A DNA stretch of 64,000 nucleotides from 1162T-S-0a-05 sp050299435 (GCA_050299435.1 JBNKVX010000004.1:1-64000); one strand, 5' to 3'; counted from the stretch's first letter, positions 32,576-43,398 are shown. The notes: generated by a model from the letters alone, not told the origin. Made by a program: numbers and translations.

Positions 32576-35500
32576 TTAGGCCTTTTGATTCGCGCTATCT
32601 GCCAACAATTCATTAATGCTCTCCAGCAGTACCTCTTCCTGATACGGTTTACCCAGGTATTTGTTTACGCCGAGACTAAATGCGTGCTCTCTGTGCTTAT
32701 CACCAGTACGCGAAGTAATCATAATAATTGGGATGTCTTTCCACCGACTAGTTGTTCGAACATTTTTTGCAACCTCAAAACCATCCATGCGCGGCATTTC
32801 GATGTCGAGCAACATTAGATCGGGAATTGTGTCTTGCAGCACTTCAAGTGCATGTACACCATCTTTGGCGGTGATGACTTCAAAACCTTCACGTTCAAGA
32901 AAACGTGTGGTTACCTTACGCACGGTAACCGAGTCGTCCACTACCATCACCGTGTTTATCTTCTGCACACGACTTTCTTTAACTTCTCTTTGTTGATCAG
33001 TGGTGGCTTCGAGTAGTGTGTGTTGCGCATCGGACAAGGCCACTTCTTTTCGTACCAGTGCGTGCGGATCAAGAATGACAACAACGCTACCGTCACCCAT
33101 AACTGTTGCACCACTTAAGCCTTGCACAAGACTGAACTGCGACCCCAGAGATTTCACAACAATCTCCCGGCTACCCATCAAAGCGTCGACTTGCAGTGCC
33201 ATCGTATGTTCAGCAGAACGCACAAGTAAAACTGGAAGAGGAAGCGATTTTCCTTCCAGTTTTGGCCGCGCATTTTTATCGAGCATGGTGCCGAGATAAC
33301 GCACTTCGTAACGTTCCCCTGCATATTCAAATCGCGCTTCGGGATCAGAATAATAATGCTCAAGCTCGAAGGGGCTGACACGCACAATACCTTCAATGGT
33401 GTTCAAAGGCACGGCATAGTGATCTGCGCCCATTTCAATCATCAATGCACGGTTAACGGAAACAGTAAAAGGTAAACGCACATAAAATTCTGTGCCCTTA
33501 CCCCAGGCAGAATTAATTGAAACTGATCCACCAAGCTGTTTGATTTCGGCATAGACCACATCCATGCCTACACCACGACCTGAAATTTGTGTAACGTTCT
33601 CTGCGGTACTAAAACCCGCGTGCAAAATAAATTGCATTATGTCTCTATCACTTAATTGCGCATCCGCCATCATCAAACCACGTTCAATGGCTTTTTCTTT
33701 TACGCGCTTTAAGTCAATGCCGCGGCCGTCATCAGCGAGACGTAGTAACACATCGCCACCTTCACGACCCAAGGTCAGCACAATGCGACCGGATTCAGGC
33801 TTACCGTTTGCAACACGATCTTCAGGTTTTTCAATACCATGATCCACCGCGTTACGCAGCATATGCTCCAAGGGCGCAACCATGCGTTCCAATACAGAAC
33901 GATCCAGTTCACCTTCCACATTGTCGAGTTCAAAACTAACCTGTTTGCCCAACTCGGCAGCAACCTGGCGAACAATTCGACGTAGACGAGGTACAAGACG
34001 CGAAAAAGGCACCATACGAGAGCGCATCAAGCCTTCTTGCAAAGTTGAATTCACGCGCGATTGTTGCAACAAAAGGGTTTCAGTGTCGCGCACTTTATCG
34101 GCGAGTGTAGATTTTAAATCCACTAAGTCAGAAGCTGATTCAATCAGAGAACGTGAAAGTTGTTGCAAAGCAGAATAGCGATCCATTTCGAGCGGGTCGA
34201 AATCTTTTTGTGCTTCTTCAATTTGTTCCTGACGGAAAAGAATTTGTGCTTCTGTTTCGATATCAAGACGACGCAGCTGTTCTTGCAAACGCAAGATTGT
34301 GCCATCTATTTCTTCCAGCGCTCCACCAAAATCAACAACTTGTTGTTCTAAACGGCCGCGACTAATTGAGGTTTCCCCAGCCAGGTTCACGAGTTCTTCT
34401 AACAATTCAGCCGAGACTTTAATAACTTCCTGGGGGCCTGCACGTCGAGCAGAAACTTGTTGCTGAGTCGCTGCGGATGCACCCCCTCCACTGACACTCG
34501 GCATGATAAAAGAATCACCATCATCTCCCGATGTTGGAGTAGCAACAACTTCTGTTTCTTTTGGTTTGGCCGCAAAAGGTAAAACGTTTGTGGTTTCGCC
34601 TGACCCTTGGCCGCTTTCAATTGCGGAGGATGGTTGCTCTGCAGTCTCAGGTGTGCCCGGCACGTCCAGAGCTGGAGTGGCAAGGTCTGCACCTGTTCCC
34701 ATATAACTTTGAATCCCGCGCACACCATTGAGTACGCGATCCTGGAAGCCGTGTATTTTCGCAAAGAAGGCGCCGTCTACATCCGAGATATCTACACCGA
34801 TTAAGTAGCTTTCGTAGTCGTGAGTGAGCTCGCCAAGATTGTTCATGCCTGCCAAACGCGCACCACCTTTTAAGGTGTGTAGCGCACGTTTGATTGACTC
34901 TACACTATTTAGATCAGACCAATCATTTTCCCAAGTGTGCACCGCCTCATCCAACTCTTCGATGAGCTCTTCCGCTTCTTCAAGGAACACCTCAAGAATA
35001 TCTTCGTCAAAATCAGGATCATTGACGTCAATGATATCGAGTAAACCTGGTATGCTTGTCGCATCCTCTTGTGAAGCTTCTGGCGTTTCGCTACTTATCG
35101 GAGACTCTGAATTATCTGAATCTCCTGCCGAAATAAAATCATCTTGTGCGGTCGCGTCTTGCCCAAAGGGAAGATCATGTTCAACTTCTTCACTAGTTTG
35201 ATATTCTTCGTCTTGCTCTACTTCGAAATCACTCTCTGAAGAAAGTACACCGGCAGAATCTTGATTGTAAATTTGATCGCTTTCTTGTTGCGAAGAGAAA
35301 TCCGAATTTTGTTCATCAACTGTAATATTAAAAATATCTTCAGCCGAATTTGCTGATGCAGCTTCACTTTCGCCTTGATCTACTTCGTTTAATTCAAATT
35401 CTTGTTGTTCTTCAAAATCCGATTCATTAAAGCTAGCTACGGGAATTGTTTCTGCTTCGTCAGCCTCGTCAACCAACTCAAAATCTTGATCAGACTCGAA

Positions 35501-38500
35501 TCCATTAATGTCTTCAACGCTTTCAAATTCAATAACGGGTTCTTCCGAAATTATTTCTTCACCAACTTCTTCATCAATTTCTTCAACCTGGAGCGATTGT
35601 TCAGCCAAGTCTTTCAAAGCTGTAATTAAATCTGCGGGGGGCGCCACCAGATTTTGTCCAGCAGCAACCGCATCAACGAGATCCAAAAGAATATCGTGAC
35701 CACGTGCTAGCACTTGATAGAAATGCTCATCTATCACCTTCTCATCTTTCAAAGCTTTTTCATGGACCAAACGCAATTCTTTCGCCAAGTCTGACATTTC
35801 CGGCAACTTGGCTTTGTTGGCACCCACTTCTAAAAGAGATAATTCTTTGATAAGCCCTGGCAAATCTACAGCATCTTTACCTTTATCTTTCCAGGTCAAT
35901 ATCAATTTATCAGCATCGAGAAGCATCTTCATTTCTTCAGCCATAAAGATTGATAAGAGCTGAGGATCAACTTCGTTACTGCCCTGCTTTTCGAGTTCGT
36001 TTAATCGAATTAAATGTCCAACGGACAGTTCTTTTAATTCTTCTGCGCGCGCAATAAATTGATTCAATTTTGGAATTTGTACTTCACGTCGCGCTTCAAT
36101 GTAGCCCAAACTTTCTCGCGTGTAGTCCACTGCATCTTTCAACAACTGTAAAATATCAGCGTTGATTGGGACTTTGTAAGAAATAAGTTCTTTTGCAAAA
36201 TGTTCGAGTGGTTCAACCAACCTTGCAATAGCAGTGACTTGAGCCATTTTTGCACTGCCTTTTAGGGTATGCATGGCGCGCTGCAAGTCGTCGCTCGGTG
36301 GGGAAAATATTGGCGAGGATTCTTCCATTTCAGCAATAAATTCTTCCATGACTTCAAGGTGCGTTTCAGCTTCCGAGGAAAAAATATCCCAAAGCACATA
36401 GTCTTCGTTTTCTTCCTCCTGCGCTTCATTCAAGCGCGCTTGCTGCTCACTCTCCGCCTGTGCAGACAAGGGAACTTCTGTCGACGCCGGTTCATCTTCA
36501 AGCTCTGGCGGGACTTCACCCTCACTGAGTGCTTGACCCCAAGCCATGTATTGCTCTGTTAATTCAGGCTGCGGGTTGCGTTTTTTATTCTTGAACGCTT
36601 CAATCAAAGAAGGTAGTAGTTGCAATACCAAAATAATTAAATGACTGTGCGCAGGTTTGGCGGGCACCGTGCGGTCAATTACCCGGTTCAGCATGTTTTC
36701 AACTGACCAGGCGAGCTCACCAATATCATTGGCTTCCACCATGCGGCCACTGCCTTTCAGGGTATGAAATGCCCGACGGACAACAACAAGTGAATCGTTA
36801 TCGTGTTGGTCTGCTCGCCACTTAGGGAAATATTCTCCAAGCGTGTCACTGACCTCTCCGGCTTCCTCAATAAAAATTTCTATTATTTCATCGTCGATGT
36901 CGCTTTCATTTTCAGCATCATCATCTATAGAAATTTTATCAAGTGAAATAATAGGTTCGCGTTTTACTAATGATGCAGCAGGAGATACCTGTTCTACATG
37001 CTCTTCGTGTTCTAACTCCTCACCAGATTCAACATTATTGTTGAATGCAACTTCGTTAAGCTCTTCTGGCTCTGTTGAAGAAGAATCAGAAGACGGCTCT
37101 ACCAAGTTTTCAATTTCTGTCACAGGTTGATTGACAGCGCGGTCTTGATTTTGTGATTTGAATTCTGTTTGTGGCGCAGTTGGTGAACTCCTTTCAGCAA
37201 CAAGTGACGGCGGTGTCGTCGAACCTGTTGCGTATCCTAAGGTGCTTACACTTTCTTCAGCAATATCCAACAAGGGCTCAAGATCTTCATCCAAATCTTC
37301 GATTAATCTTTCCAGATAGTATTCAACACTGGCGATTGCATCGGCCAAGGCATCGAGCGCTGTCCAGTCCGGGTGGCCATCTCCAACCAAAAGATTTTCT
37401 CGAATATAGGCATTACAGGAATCAATAATTTTCCCTGGTCTGTGGAGAGGAACCATATCCAAACCACCACGAATATCGGTAAGTAAACTTTCAATGTTGC
37501 CTAAATGCGACTTATCCCACTGTGACGAAATGTATTCAACGATGGCGTCTTTCGCTTGATCCAGTCCACGTTGACATTCTTTTAATACTGTACGTTTGGC
37601 TTGATCGATTTCTACTTCGCGCTCATCAAGATCTTCAAGATTTTGATGTCGCCCAGCAGCTTTGGAAATTGCAGATAAGCGATTTTCAAATTCAATCACC
37701 TTGTTTGCGACTTCCATTAACTGGTAGCCATCGATATCATTTTGGTTACTTAATTCTTCAAGTATTTCAGCTTGTTTTAATACTTGTTTGCGTAAATCAC
37801 CAATACCCAAAACTGCCAAGGTATCGGCCACGCGTTTTATGACTGGCAGCACCTCTTTTAATTCTGAAGGTGAACTTTGGCCTGAGAGTGATAAATCGAG
37901 TATGTGTTTAATCGTGTTTATTTCATCTTGAAGCGCAACCACTACGGAGCGTATCGCTTCCGGGTCAGGCATTGACATTGCGTCTTTGTCTGAGCCTTCA
38001 GCTCCGCCAATAAGCGCATTTTGTAATTGATACTTTGCCTTTACATCAAGAATTTTCTTGCTGCCGCCCTTAGCACGCGCGACGTAATACAATACATTTT
38101 TAAGTAGGCTCTCACCGGGCTGCATGTCGAGTGCGCCTGGTGCTTTCTCACCGAGTATTCTTAGTTCGCGTGCGAGGTAACGTAAAAGTCCGCGAACCGC
38201 TACGCTGAGTTGAATATTCTCTTCACGCAAACCCTCAACCATTGCTGAGGCAGCTTCCCACAAGGGGTAGCATGCCGTTCCACTGGTAATCAATTGCAAT
38301 CGTGTAAAAACTTTTTCAATATATTCTAAATTTTCACGCGCCTTAATTCCGCGCAACACACTTGCGGCAGAAAATTGGTACATTTCCCGCAATTTATTTA
38401 ATACTTCTTTTAGTTTTTCGGGATCGTGAACAATTTGGTGCTTTTGCCCGTGAAGGCGAGCAAGTGAAGTTAGGTCAGGTGAAAATAAATTTGTTTCGCT

Positions 38501-38899
38501 GAGATAACTTTGTTTGCGCACCGCACGCAAATCATTCAGCAAGGGCAGAATTACTGCTGGGTTATCTTCTTTTTGGTTTTTAACACGTTCAAGATAAATC
38601 GGGAGTTGTAACATGGAGCGCATCAGCACTTCGTGCGATTCTGGCCCACTGGAAACATTGTTGTTAATGATTGCTTGAGCGAGATGCTCCATTTCTTCGG
38701 CGAGCAGAGAGGCCCCATGAAACTCTACCATCTGCAAACTGCCGTAAACCTGATGGATATGAGTCAGGCAGAAGCGCATCTTTGTCGAATCTTTCGGATC
38801 TTCAACAAAGGATTCTAAAGCGCTGCGAGCGTCATTTAGGGTTTCACTAATCTCCCCAATAACCCAATCTAACGCAGCAAAATTTAGCTTCTCTCCCAT
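32576..38899 (-). CDS. chpA: ChpA hybrid CheA-type histidine kinase of type IV pilus chemosensing
   Basis: At 2107 residues this is the largest gene in the window. The N-terminus is FimL-like (THIHQVYGSLQM, His47/His49). Canonical HPt sites are His712 (HTLKGSGRM), His877 (HTLKGSAKM) and His1341 (HTLKGGARL). Long acidic linkers lie at about 570-680 and 1150-1300. The CheA dimerisation, ATPase (LEHMLRNAVDHGIE, DDGRGID) and CheW-like domains follow at about 1480-1930. A C-terminal receiver (VVDDSVTVRKV, LLDIEMPRMDGF, GKPYQEE) completes it. It phosphorylates PilG and PilH. P. aeruginosa ChpA is longer, so fewer HPt sites are present here. Confidence 0.95.
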   Translation of the reverse strand: MGEKLNFAALDWVIGEISETLNDARSALESFVEDPKDSTKMRFCLTHIHQVYGSLQMVEFHGASLLAEEMEHLAQAIINNNVSSGPESHEVLMRSMLQLPIYLERVKNQKEDNPAVILPLLNDLRAVRKQSYLSETNLFSPDLTSLARLHGQKHQIVHDPEKLKEVLNKLREMYQFSAASVLRGIKARENLEYIEKVFTRLQLITSGTACYPLWEAASAMVEGLREENIQLSVAVRGLLRYLARELRILGEKAPGALDMQPGESLLKNVLYYVARAKGGSKKILDVKAKYQLQNALIGGAEGSDKDAMSMPDPEAIRSVVVALQDEINTIKHILDLSLSGQSSPSELKEVLPVIKRVADTLAVLGIGDLRKQVLKQAEILEELSNQNDIDGYQLMEVANKVIEFENRLSAISKAAGRHQNLEDLDEREVEIDQAKRTVLKECQRGLDQAKDAIVEYISSQWDKSHLGNIESLLTDIRGGLDMVPLHRPGKIIDSCNAYIRENLLVGDGHPDWTALDALADAIASVEYYLERLIEDLDEDLEPLLDIAEESVSTLGYATGSTTPPSLVAERSSPTAPQTEFKSQNQDRAVNQPVTEIENLVEPSSDSSSTEPEELNEVAFNNNVESGEELEHEEHVEQVSPAASLVKREPIISLDKISIDDDAENESDIDDEIIEIFIEEAGEVSDTLGEYFPKWRADQHDNDSLVVVRRAFHTLKGSGRMVEANDIGELAWSVENMLNRVIDRTVPAKPAHSHLIILVLQLLPSLIEAFKNKKRNPQPELTEQYMAWGQALSEGEVPPELEDEPASTEVPLSAQAESEQQARLNEAQEEENEDYVLWDIFSSEAETHLEVMEEFIAEMEESSPIFSPPSDDLQRAMHTLKGSAKMAQVTAIARLVEPLEHFAKELISYKVPINADILQLLKDAVDYTRESLGYIEARREVQIPKLNQFIARAEELKELSVGHLIRLNELEKQGSNEVDPQLLSIFMAEEMKMLLDADKLILTWKDKGKDAVDLPGLIKELSLLEVGANKAKLPEMSDLAKELRLVHEKALKDEKVIDEHFYQVLARGHDILLDLVDAVAAGQNLVAPPADLITALKDLAEQSLQVEEIDEEVGEEIISEEPVIEFESVEDINGFESDQDFELVDEADEAETIPVASFNESDFEEQQEFELNEVDQGESEAASANSAEDIFNITVDEQNSDFSSQQESDQIYNQDSAGVLSSESDFEVEQDEEYQTSEEVEHDLPFGQDATAQDDFISAGDSDNSESPISSETPEASQEDATSIPGLLDIIDVNDPDFDEDILEVFLEEAEELIEELDEAVHTWENDWSDLNSVESIKRALHTLKGGARLAGMNNLGELTHDYESYLIGVDISDVDGAFFAKIHGFQDRVLNGVRGIQSYMGTGADLATPALDVPGTPETAEQPSSAIESGQGSGETTNVLPFAAKPKETEVVATPTSGDDGDSFIMPSVSGGGASAATQQQVSARRAGPQEVIKVSAELLEELVNLAGETSISRGRLEQQVVDFGGALEEIDGTILRLQEQLRRLDIETEAQILFRQEQIEEAQKDFDPLEMDRYSALQQLSRSLIESASDLVDLKSTLADKVRDTETLLLQQSRVNSTLQEGLMRSRMVPFSRLVPRLRRIVRQVAAELGKQVSFELDNVEGELDRSVLERMVAPLEHMLRNAVDHGIEKPEDRVANGKPESGRIVLTLGREGGDVLLRLADDGRGIDLKRVKEKAIERGLMMADAQLSDRDIMQFILHAGFSTAENVTQISGRGVGMDVVYAEIKQLGGSVSINSAWGKGTEFYVRLPFTVSVNRALMIEMGADHYAVPLNTIEGIVRVSPFELEHYYSDPEARFEYAGERYEVRYLGTMLDKNARPKLEGKSLPLPVLLVRSAEHTMALQVDALMGSREIVVKSLGSQFSLVQGLSGATVMGDGSVVVILDPHALVRKEVALSDAQHTLLEATTDQQREVKESRVQKINTVMVVDDSVTVRKVTTRFLEREGFEVITAKDGVHALEVLQDTIPDLMLLDIEMPRMDGFEVAKNVRTTSRWKDIPIIMITSRTGDKHREHAFSLGVNKYLGKPYQEEVLLESINELLADSANQKA

Positions 38900-38913
38900 C
38901 TCGGAGTCCCGTA

Positions 38914-39762
38914 TCAGTTGCGTACGTATACTTGCACATCATCCGCCGCAACGCGGCTCATATCTCGATGCACCCAATCAACAACTTCACCCAAACCAAT
39001 TATCAAAATTCCGCCAGGTTTTAGCCTCTCCACAAAAGCGTTCAAAATTTCATGACGTAACCAACGACGAAAATAAATCAACATGTTTTGACAAAAAATA
39101 ACATCGAGCTTAATTGTGGGTAGCTCACTGATATTTAAAACATTGGCGTGGTTAAAACACACCTTTTCTTTGATTTCCGGAATAATCTTATAACGTCCGT
39201 TTTCTTGTTCAGTGAAGTAAGTTTCGCGGTAATATTTCTCGATTAATTCAATTTTACGCTGCGGATAAAGACCAGTCTTTGCAATGGTTAAAGCGGCGCG
39301 ACTGATGTCGCTGGCAATAATTCCGTAGTAAGGCTTGAGTTGTTTCTCAAGAAAAACCTCTTTCATTACCATTGCGAGCGAATAAGGTTCCTCACCGGAA
39401 GAACAACCTACACTCCACAAATCAAAGGTATTTTCAAGTTTATTGTTTTCGATATGTTCTTTAAGATAGTTTCTGACAAACTCTATAGAAGGGGGATGTC
39501 GGAAAAAACTGGTTTCTTTAACTACCAGACGATCAATTAGAACTGACCATTCAACTTTCCCTGAAACACCATCGACAATACGATTGTAGTACTGCGTGTA
39601 ATCACTGTGCCCAAGCTCACGCATACGCATACTAACTTGGGTCTGCAGAAAAACACGTTGCTGATCGCTCAGGCAAATACCTGCTCGCTCTTCTAACAAC
39701 TTACTCCACTGATCAAATTGTTTGTCAGTAAGATCCGGAGCAGCCTGTAAGGACCAAATCAT
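38914..39762 (-). CDS. pilK: CheR-type protein methyltransferase PilK
   Basis: The 282-residue protein has an N-terminal helical domain (EERAGICLSDQQRVFLQTQV) and a SAM-binding domain with WSVGCSSGEEPYSLAMVMKE, followed by FDVIFCQNMLIYF-like LDVIFCQNMLIYF. It methylates glutamates of the receptor PilJ. It sits 19 nt after pilJ and 14 nt before chpA, in the standard pil-chp order. Confidence 0.92.
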   Translation of the reverse strand: MIWSLQAAPDLTDKQFDQWSKLLEERAGICLSDQQRVFLQTQVSMRMRELGHSDYTQYYNRIVDGVSGKVEWSVLIDRLVVKETSFFRHPPSIEFVRNYLKEHIENNKLENTFDLWSVGCSSGEEPYSLAMVMKEVFLEKQLKPYYGIIASDISRAALTIAKTGLYPQRKIELIEKYYRETYFTEQENGRYKIIPEIKEKVCFNHANVLNISELPTIKLDVIFCQNMLIYFRRWLRHEILNAFVERLKPGGILIIGLGEVVDWVHRDMSRVAADDVQVYVRN

Positions 39763-39781
39763 TAGTCGTTACCTTTTATAT

Positions 39782-41968
39782 TTATACTCGTGCCCCAGCA
39801 GACTCTTCGTCTAAAGTCGGGATAAAATCATCATCAACATCAACCGCATCATCCAAAGAGAGATCCATGACATCATCATCGTCATCGGGCATATCAAATT
39901 CTGTATCCGCTTCAGCAAAGGCATCATCTTCGTAATTGTCATCCCTCATTTCATCAGGCAGTTTGAAACCTGTTACTGAGTTACGCAACTCAATCGCCAT
40001 GTTCGCCAAGTTACCAATCGCTTTCGCTGTTGCGTTAGTACCCGCTGAAGTTTGTGAAGTAATTTCCTGAATAACATTCATCGTATTCGAGATGTGGCCA
40101 GCTGAAGACGCTTGCTGTCTCGCCGCATTCGAAATGTTTTGAATCAATTCCGCAAGGTTGGCCGATACCGTTTCAATCTCTTCAAGTGCCACACCCGCAT
40201 CCTGTGCAAGGCGAGCTCCTCGTACCACCTCTGCGGTGGTTTGTTCCATCGAAATTACTGCTTCATTAGTATCATTCTGAATGGTTTTAACCAGCGCTTC
40301 GATCTGCTTGGTTGCTGTTGCAGAACGTTCCGCAAGACGCTGTACCTCATCCGCTACCACCGCGAAACCTCGACCAGCGTCACCCGCCATCGATGCCTGA
40401 ATTGCCGCGTTAAGTGCAAGGATGTTTGTTTGGTCGGCGATATCGTTAATCAAACTTACGATGTCACCAATTTCTTGTGAAGACTCACCCAGTCGTTTAA
40501 TACGCTTTGAAGTATCCTGAATCTGCTCACGAATCGTATCCATACCGTTAATGGTATTTTGTACCACTTTCGCACCATTTTTCGCGATCGATACCGACCG
40601 CTCCGCAACACCGGCTGACTCCGCGGCGTTTGCTGATACCTGGTCGATCGTAACCGCCATTTCATTTACCGCCGCAGATGCTCCCGCAATTTCTTGCGCC
40701 TGGTGCTCAGATGCTTCAGCAAGATGCAGTGCAGTTTGCTGAGTATCTGCCGATGCACCGGCAACCCGTTCGGACGTTTCGTTGATGCGCGAAACCAGAA
40801 CCCGCAGTTGGTCAATGGTGTAGTTGATAGAGTCTGCAATTGCTCCTGTAAAATCTTCCGTTACTGTTGCGGTTGTGGTTAAGTCACCATCCGCAAGGTC
40901 GGCAAGTTCGTCGAGCAATCGTAAAATCGCGTTTTGGTTTCTCTCGTTAGTTTCACCTGTTTCGCGCGCGCGACGGTTGGTGCCCTGGTTAATTTGCCAA
41001 GCAATCAAGAACAAAACCAAAAGAGAAAGTCCACCAACAAAATATAAAACGTTGTTATTAATGCGGCGGCTTTCTGGAAGGTTTTCAATTCCGTCTGTCA
41101 AAGAACCGAGCGTTTCCAAAATAACCGGACCATCATCCAAAATTGCATTCGTCGCCTGACGCGCTCGAGACAAAGCAGGTTGCGCTTCATAAATATTGCG
41201 AATTGAATTATTGATGACTTCAAAGTTCTCGACAATTTGGTCCAAACTTTCAATCGCGTCGCGATCAGTGATGCGCGAGATACTCATTGTGGGATCACCC
41301 ACTTTCATACCAGCCAGTACTTTACCGAATAGACTTGCATCGAGGTTAAACTGGTCAGCAGCTTTGTCTGCATCCTCACCACCAACAAGCATTTTCTCGA
41401 TGTTTCTTGCAATACGTTCCGCACGCCATGATTGTGTTTGCGCGACCGAGACTTGATCCGCAGGCGCATCGTTTTCCAATAGAATATCTACGATATTTCT
41501 ATGTTCAGCCTGCAGTTCAGGAATCGACTCACCCAGCGTGTCGGCCACTTGGTGAATAAAGATAATGGTTTCTTCATTCTGCAAAATGCCGTCTTCAGAA
41601 GCTTCTTTTACACGCAACCAAACATTATCAAAGTTGTTTAATTGCTCCATAAGCACCAAGCGTGTCTGGTTATCCTGGGTGCGAAGTCTGTCCCAGGTAC
41701 GACCCATATCGTTAATCACCGTCTGTAATTCGACGAAAGATTGTTTGTTACCAGCGGTCGCATCTCGTGCTAATGATGTAATCCGATAAGAAGATGCCCT
41801 TAACTCACTGGCCAACTGCAATGCCTGTTGGTCTTTTCTGGCATCGGCCAACAATTGATAAATTATGACGCCCACTAAAAATAAACATGCGACCAAAACA
41901 AATATCAATAAAGCCATGTAAGGACTAGATTTTGCTCGCAGCAGCAAGCCTTTTGAATCACCTTTCAT
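39782..41968 (-). CDS. pilJ: Methyl-accepting receptor PilJ
   Basis: The 728-residue receptor has an N-terminal TM helix (YMALLIFVLVACLFLVGVIIYQLL), a helical periplasmic PilJ-type domain, a second TM helix near residue 310 (VLYFVGGLSLLVLFLIAWQI), a HAMP region and a long cytoplasmic signalling domain with the hairpin tip DIADQTNILALNAAIQASMAGDAGRGFAVVADEVQ (part). It ends in an acidic tail (DMPDDDDDVMD). PilJ senses surface or pilus-associated signals and controls ChpA. Confidence 0.94.
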   Translation of the reverse strand: MKGDSKGLLLRAKSSPYMALLIFVLVACLFLVGVIIYQLLADARKDQQALQLASELRASSYRITSLARDATAGNKQSFVELQTVINDMGRTWDRLRTQDNQTRLVLMEQLNNFDNVWLRVKEASEDGILQNEETIIFIHQVADTLGESIPELQAEHRNIVDILLENDAPADQVSVAQTQSWRAERIARNIEKMLVGGEDADKAADQFNLDASLFGKVLAGMKVGDPTMSISRITDRDAIESLDQIVENFEVINNSIRNIYEAQPALSRARQATNAILDDGPVILETLGSLTDGIENLPESRRINNNVLYFVGGLSLLVLFLIAWQINQGTNRRARETGETNERNQNAILRLLDELADLADGDLTTTATVTEDFTGAIADSINYTIDQLRVLVSRINETSERVAGASADTQQTALHLAEASEHQAQEIAGASAAVNEMAVTIDQVSANAAESAGVAERSVSIAKNGAKVVQNTINGMDTIREQIQDTSKRIKRLGESSQEIGDIVSLINDIADQTNILALNAAIQASMAGDAGRGFAVVADEVQRLAERSATATKQIEALVKTIQNDTNEAVISMEQTTAEVVRGARLAQDAGVALEEIETVSANLAELIQNISNAARQQASSAGHISNTMNVIQEITSQTSAGTNATAKAIGNLANMAIELRNSVTGFKLPDEMRDDNYEDDAFAEADTEFDMPDDDDDVMDLSLDDAVDVDDDFIPTLDEESAGARV

Positions 41969-42025
41969 ACCACGCTCCCAAGCGATTGTATGTTCAACAA
42001 TTTATTCACCTAACAAAACCGCAAG

Positions 42026-42568
42026 CTACACCAATGCGGCATTAATAAATCTAGGATCTTCTGCAAGCGTCGACAAATTAAAAACAGTCCAACGCTCCCC
42101 GCGTGAATCCTGATACGCGCCTTTAACAAAAGGTAAAATTTCTTCCTTGAGGCTGGCCTCTACTGGACCAAATCTGTCTGCGGGAAAATGCTGCATGCCG
42201 AAAGCTCTATCGACAACGATTCCGCTATACAAATTTTCTGTTTCTAGCACCAGAACACGGTGATTTTTTTTCTGTCCGCTGATGGTGCCACCAAAGAAAC
42301 CAGGTAAATCGAAAAGGGGTAACAAACGGCCCCTTACATTTGATAATCCAATTACCCAAGGCTGAACGCCGGGTAATCTTGTTGTCGCTGGTACTTCCAT
42401 GAGCTCCGCCATTTGGCCCATCGGTGTCACAAATCGGTTCCCTAAAAAGGAAAACCCAACACCACTCCAACGCGCTACAACATCTACCTGCGCAGGCAGG
42501 CCTTTTGCAGACCTACGGCTTAAAGCAGCAAGACTGGTGAGCGCTTTAAATGCGGATAGCTCACTCAT
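42026..42568 (-). CDS. pilI: CheW-like adaptor PilI
   Basis: The 180-residue protein has a single CheW domain: RWSGVGFSFLGNRFVTPMGQMAELMEVP, then GVQPWVIGLSNVRGRLLPLFDLPGF (both in part), and LVLETENLYSGIVVD. It couples PilJ to ChpA. It lies 57 nt before pilJ and 16 nt after pilH in the operon. Confidence 0.92.
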   Translation of the reverse strand: MSELSAFKALTSLAALSRRSAKGLPAQVDVVARWSGVGFSFLGNRFVTPMGQMAELMEVPATTRLPGVQPWVIGLSNVRGRLLPLFDLPGFFGGTISGQKKNHRVLVLETENLYSGIVVDRAFGMQHFPADRFGPVEASLKEEILPFVKGAYQDSRGERWTVFNLSTLAEDPRFINAALV

Positions 42569-42584
42569 CTTTCATAAGTGCGAA

Positions 42585-42947
42585 CTAAGCGCACACCTGC
42601 TGCATCGTCGACATCAATTCCTTTTCATCAATCGGTTTAGTTAAATAAGCTTTTGCTCCCTGACGCATCCCCCAAACACGATCCGTTTCCTGATCTTTTG
42701 TGGTCACTATAATGACTGGAATATGCGATGTTTCCGGTGCTTTGCTTAGCTGACGTGTTGCCTGAAAACCATTAAGCCCAGGCATCACAATATCCATTAA
42801 AACCAAGTCTGGCAGTTCTGCTTTCGCAGTCGCCACACCTTCTTCACCGTTCCCTGCAGTGATGACGGTATGACCGTTTTTTTCCAACATGCCAGTTAAC
42901 TTGTATGTTTCTGTCGGAGAATCATCTACGATCAGTATTTTTGCCAT
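42585..42947 (-). CDS. pilH: Single-domain response regulator PilH
   Basis: This is a 120-residue receiver: acidic pocket IVDDSP, phospho-Asp in LPDLVLMDIVMPGLNGF, Thr in VIIVTTKDQE and Lys in YLTKPIDEKE. In Pseudomonas, PilH opposes PilG, acting as a phosphate sink or promoting retraction through PilT/PilU. No output domain. Confidence 0.93.
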   Translation of the reverse strand: MAKILIVDDSPTETYKLTGMLEKNGHTVITAGNGEEGVATAKAELPDLVLMDIVMPGLNGFQATRQLSKAPETSHIPVIIVTTKDQETDRVWGMRQGAKAYLTKPIDEKELMSTMQQVCA

Positions 42948-43002
42948 ATTGCCTCCAGAACCGAGCCGGGATTGCTCTTTTCTACTTCATCTCACTCATC
43001 AA

Positions 43003-43398
43003 TTAACTTGCTCGCGCGACGTTCACATGCGTTTCAATCGCGCCAATTAACTCACCTTTGCTAAAGGGTTTTGTTAAATACTGGTCTGAACCAACTATGC
43101 GACCTTTGGCTTTATCAAATAACCCGTCCTTACTAGATAACATAATGACGGGGGTCTGCTTAAATTCGCTGTTATTCTTAATTAAGGCACAGGTTTGGTA
43201 ACCGTCCAAACGTGGCATCATAATATCTACGAAGATGATGTCTGGGCGTGTATCTGCAATTTTTGCCAAGGCATCAAAGCCGTCTGTAGCTGTAACAACC
43301 GTGCAACCAACTTTCTTCAATAATGTTTCTGCCGTGCGACGGATGGTCTTACTATCGTCAATCACCATCACTTTCAGGTGCTCTAGATTTGTATCCAT
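43003..43398 (-). CDS. pilG: Single-domain response regulator PilG
   Basis: This is a 131-residue receiver with VIDDSKTIRRTAETLLKKVG, phospho-Asp in PDIIFVDIMMPRLDGYQTC, and Lys in YLTKPFSKGE. PilG promotes pilus extension through PilB and links to cAMP signalling in Pseudomonas. It is the first gene of the pil-chp operon, divergent from gshB across 269 bp. Confidence 0.93.
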   Translation of the reverse strand: MDTNLEHLKVMVIDDSKTIRRTAETLLKKVGCTVVTATDGFDALAKIADTRPDIIFVDIMMPRLDGYQTCALIKNNSEFKQTPVIMLSSKDGLFDKAKGRIVGSDQYLTKPFSKGELIGAIETHVNVARAS

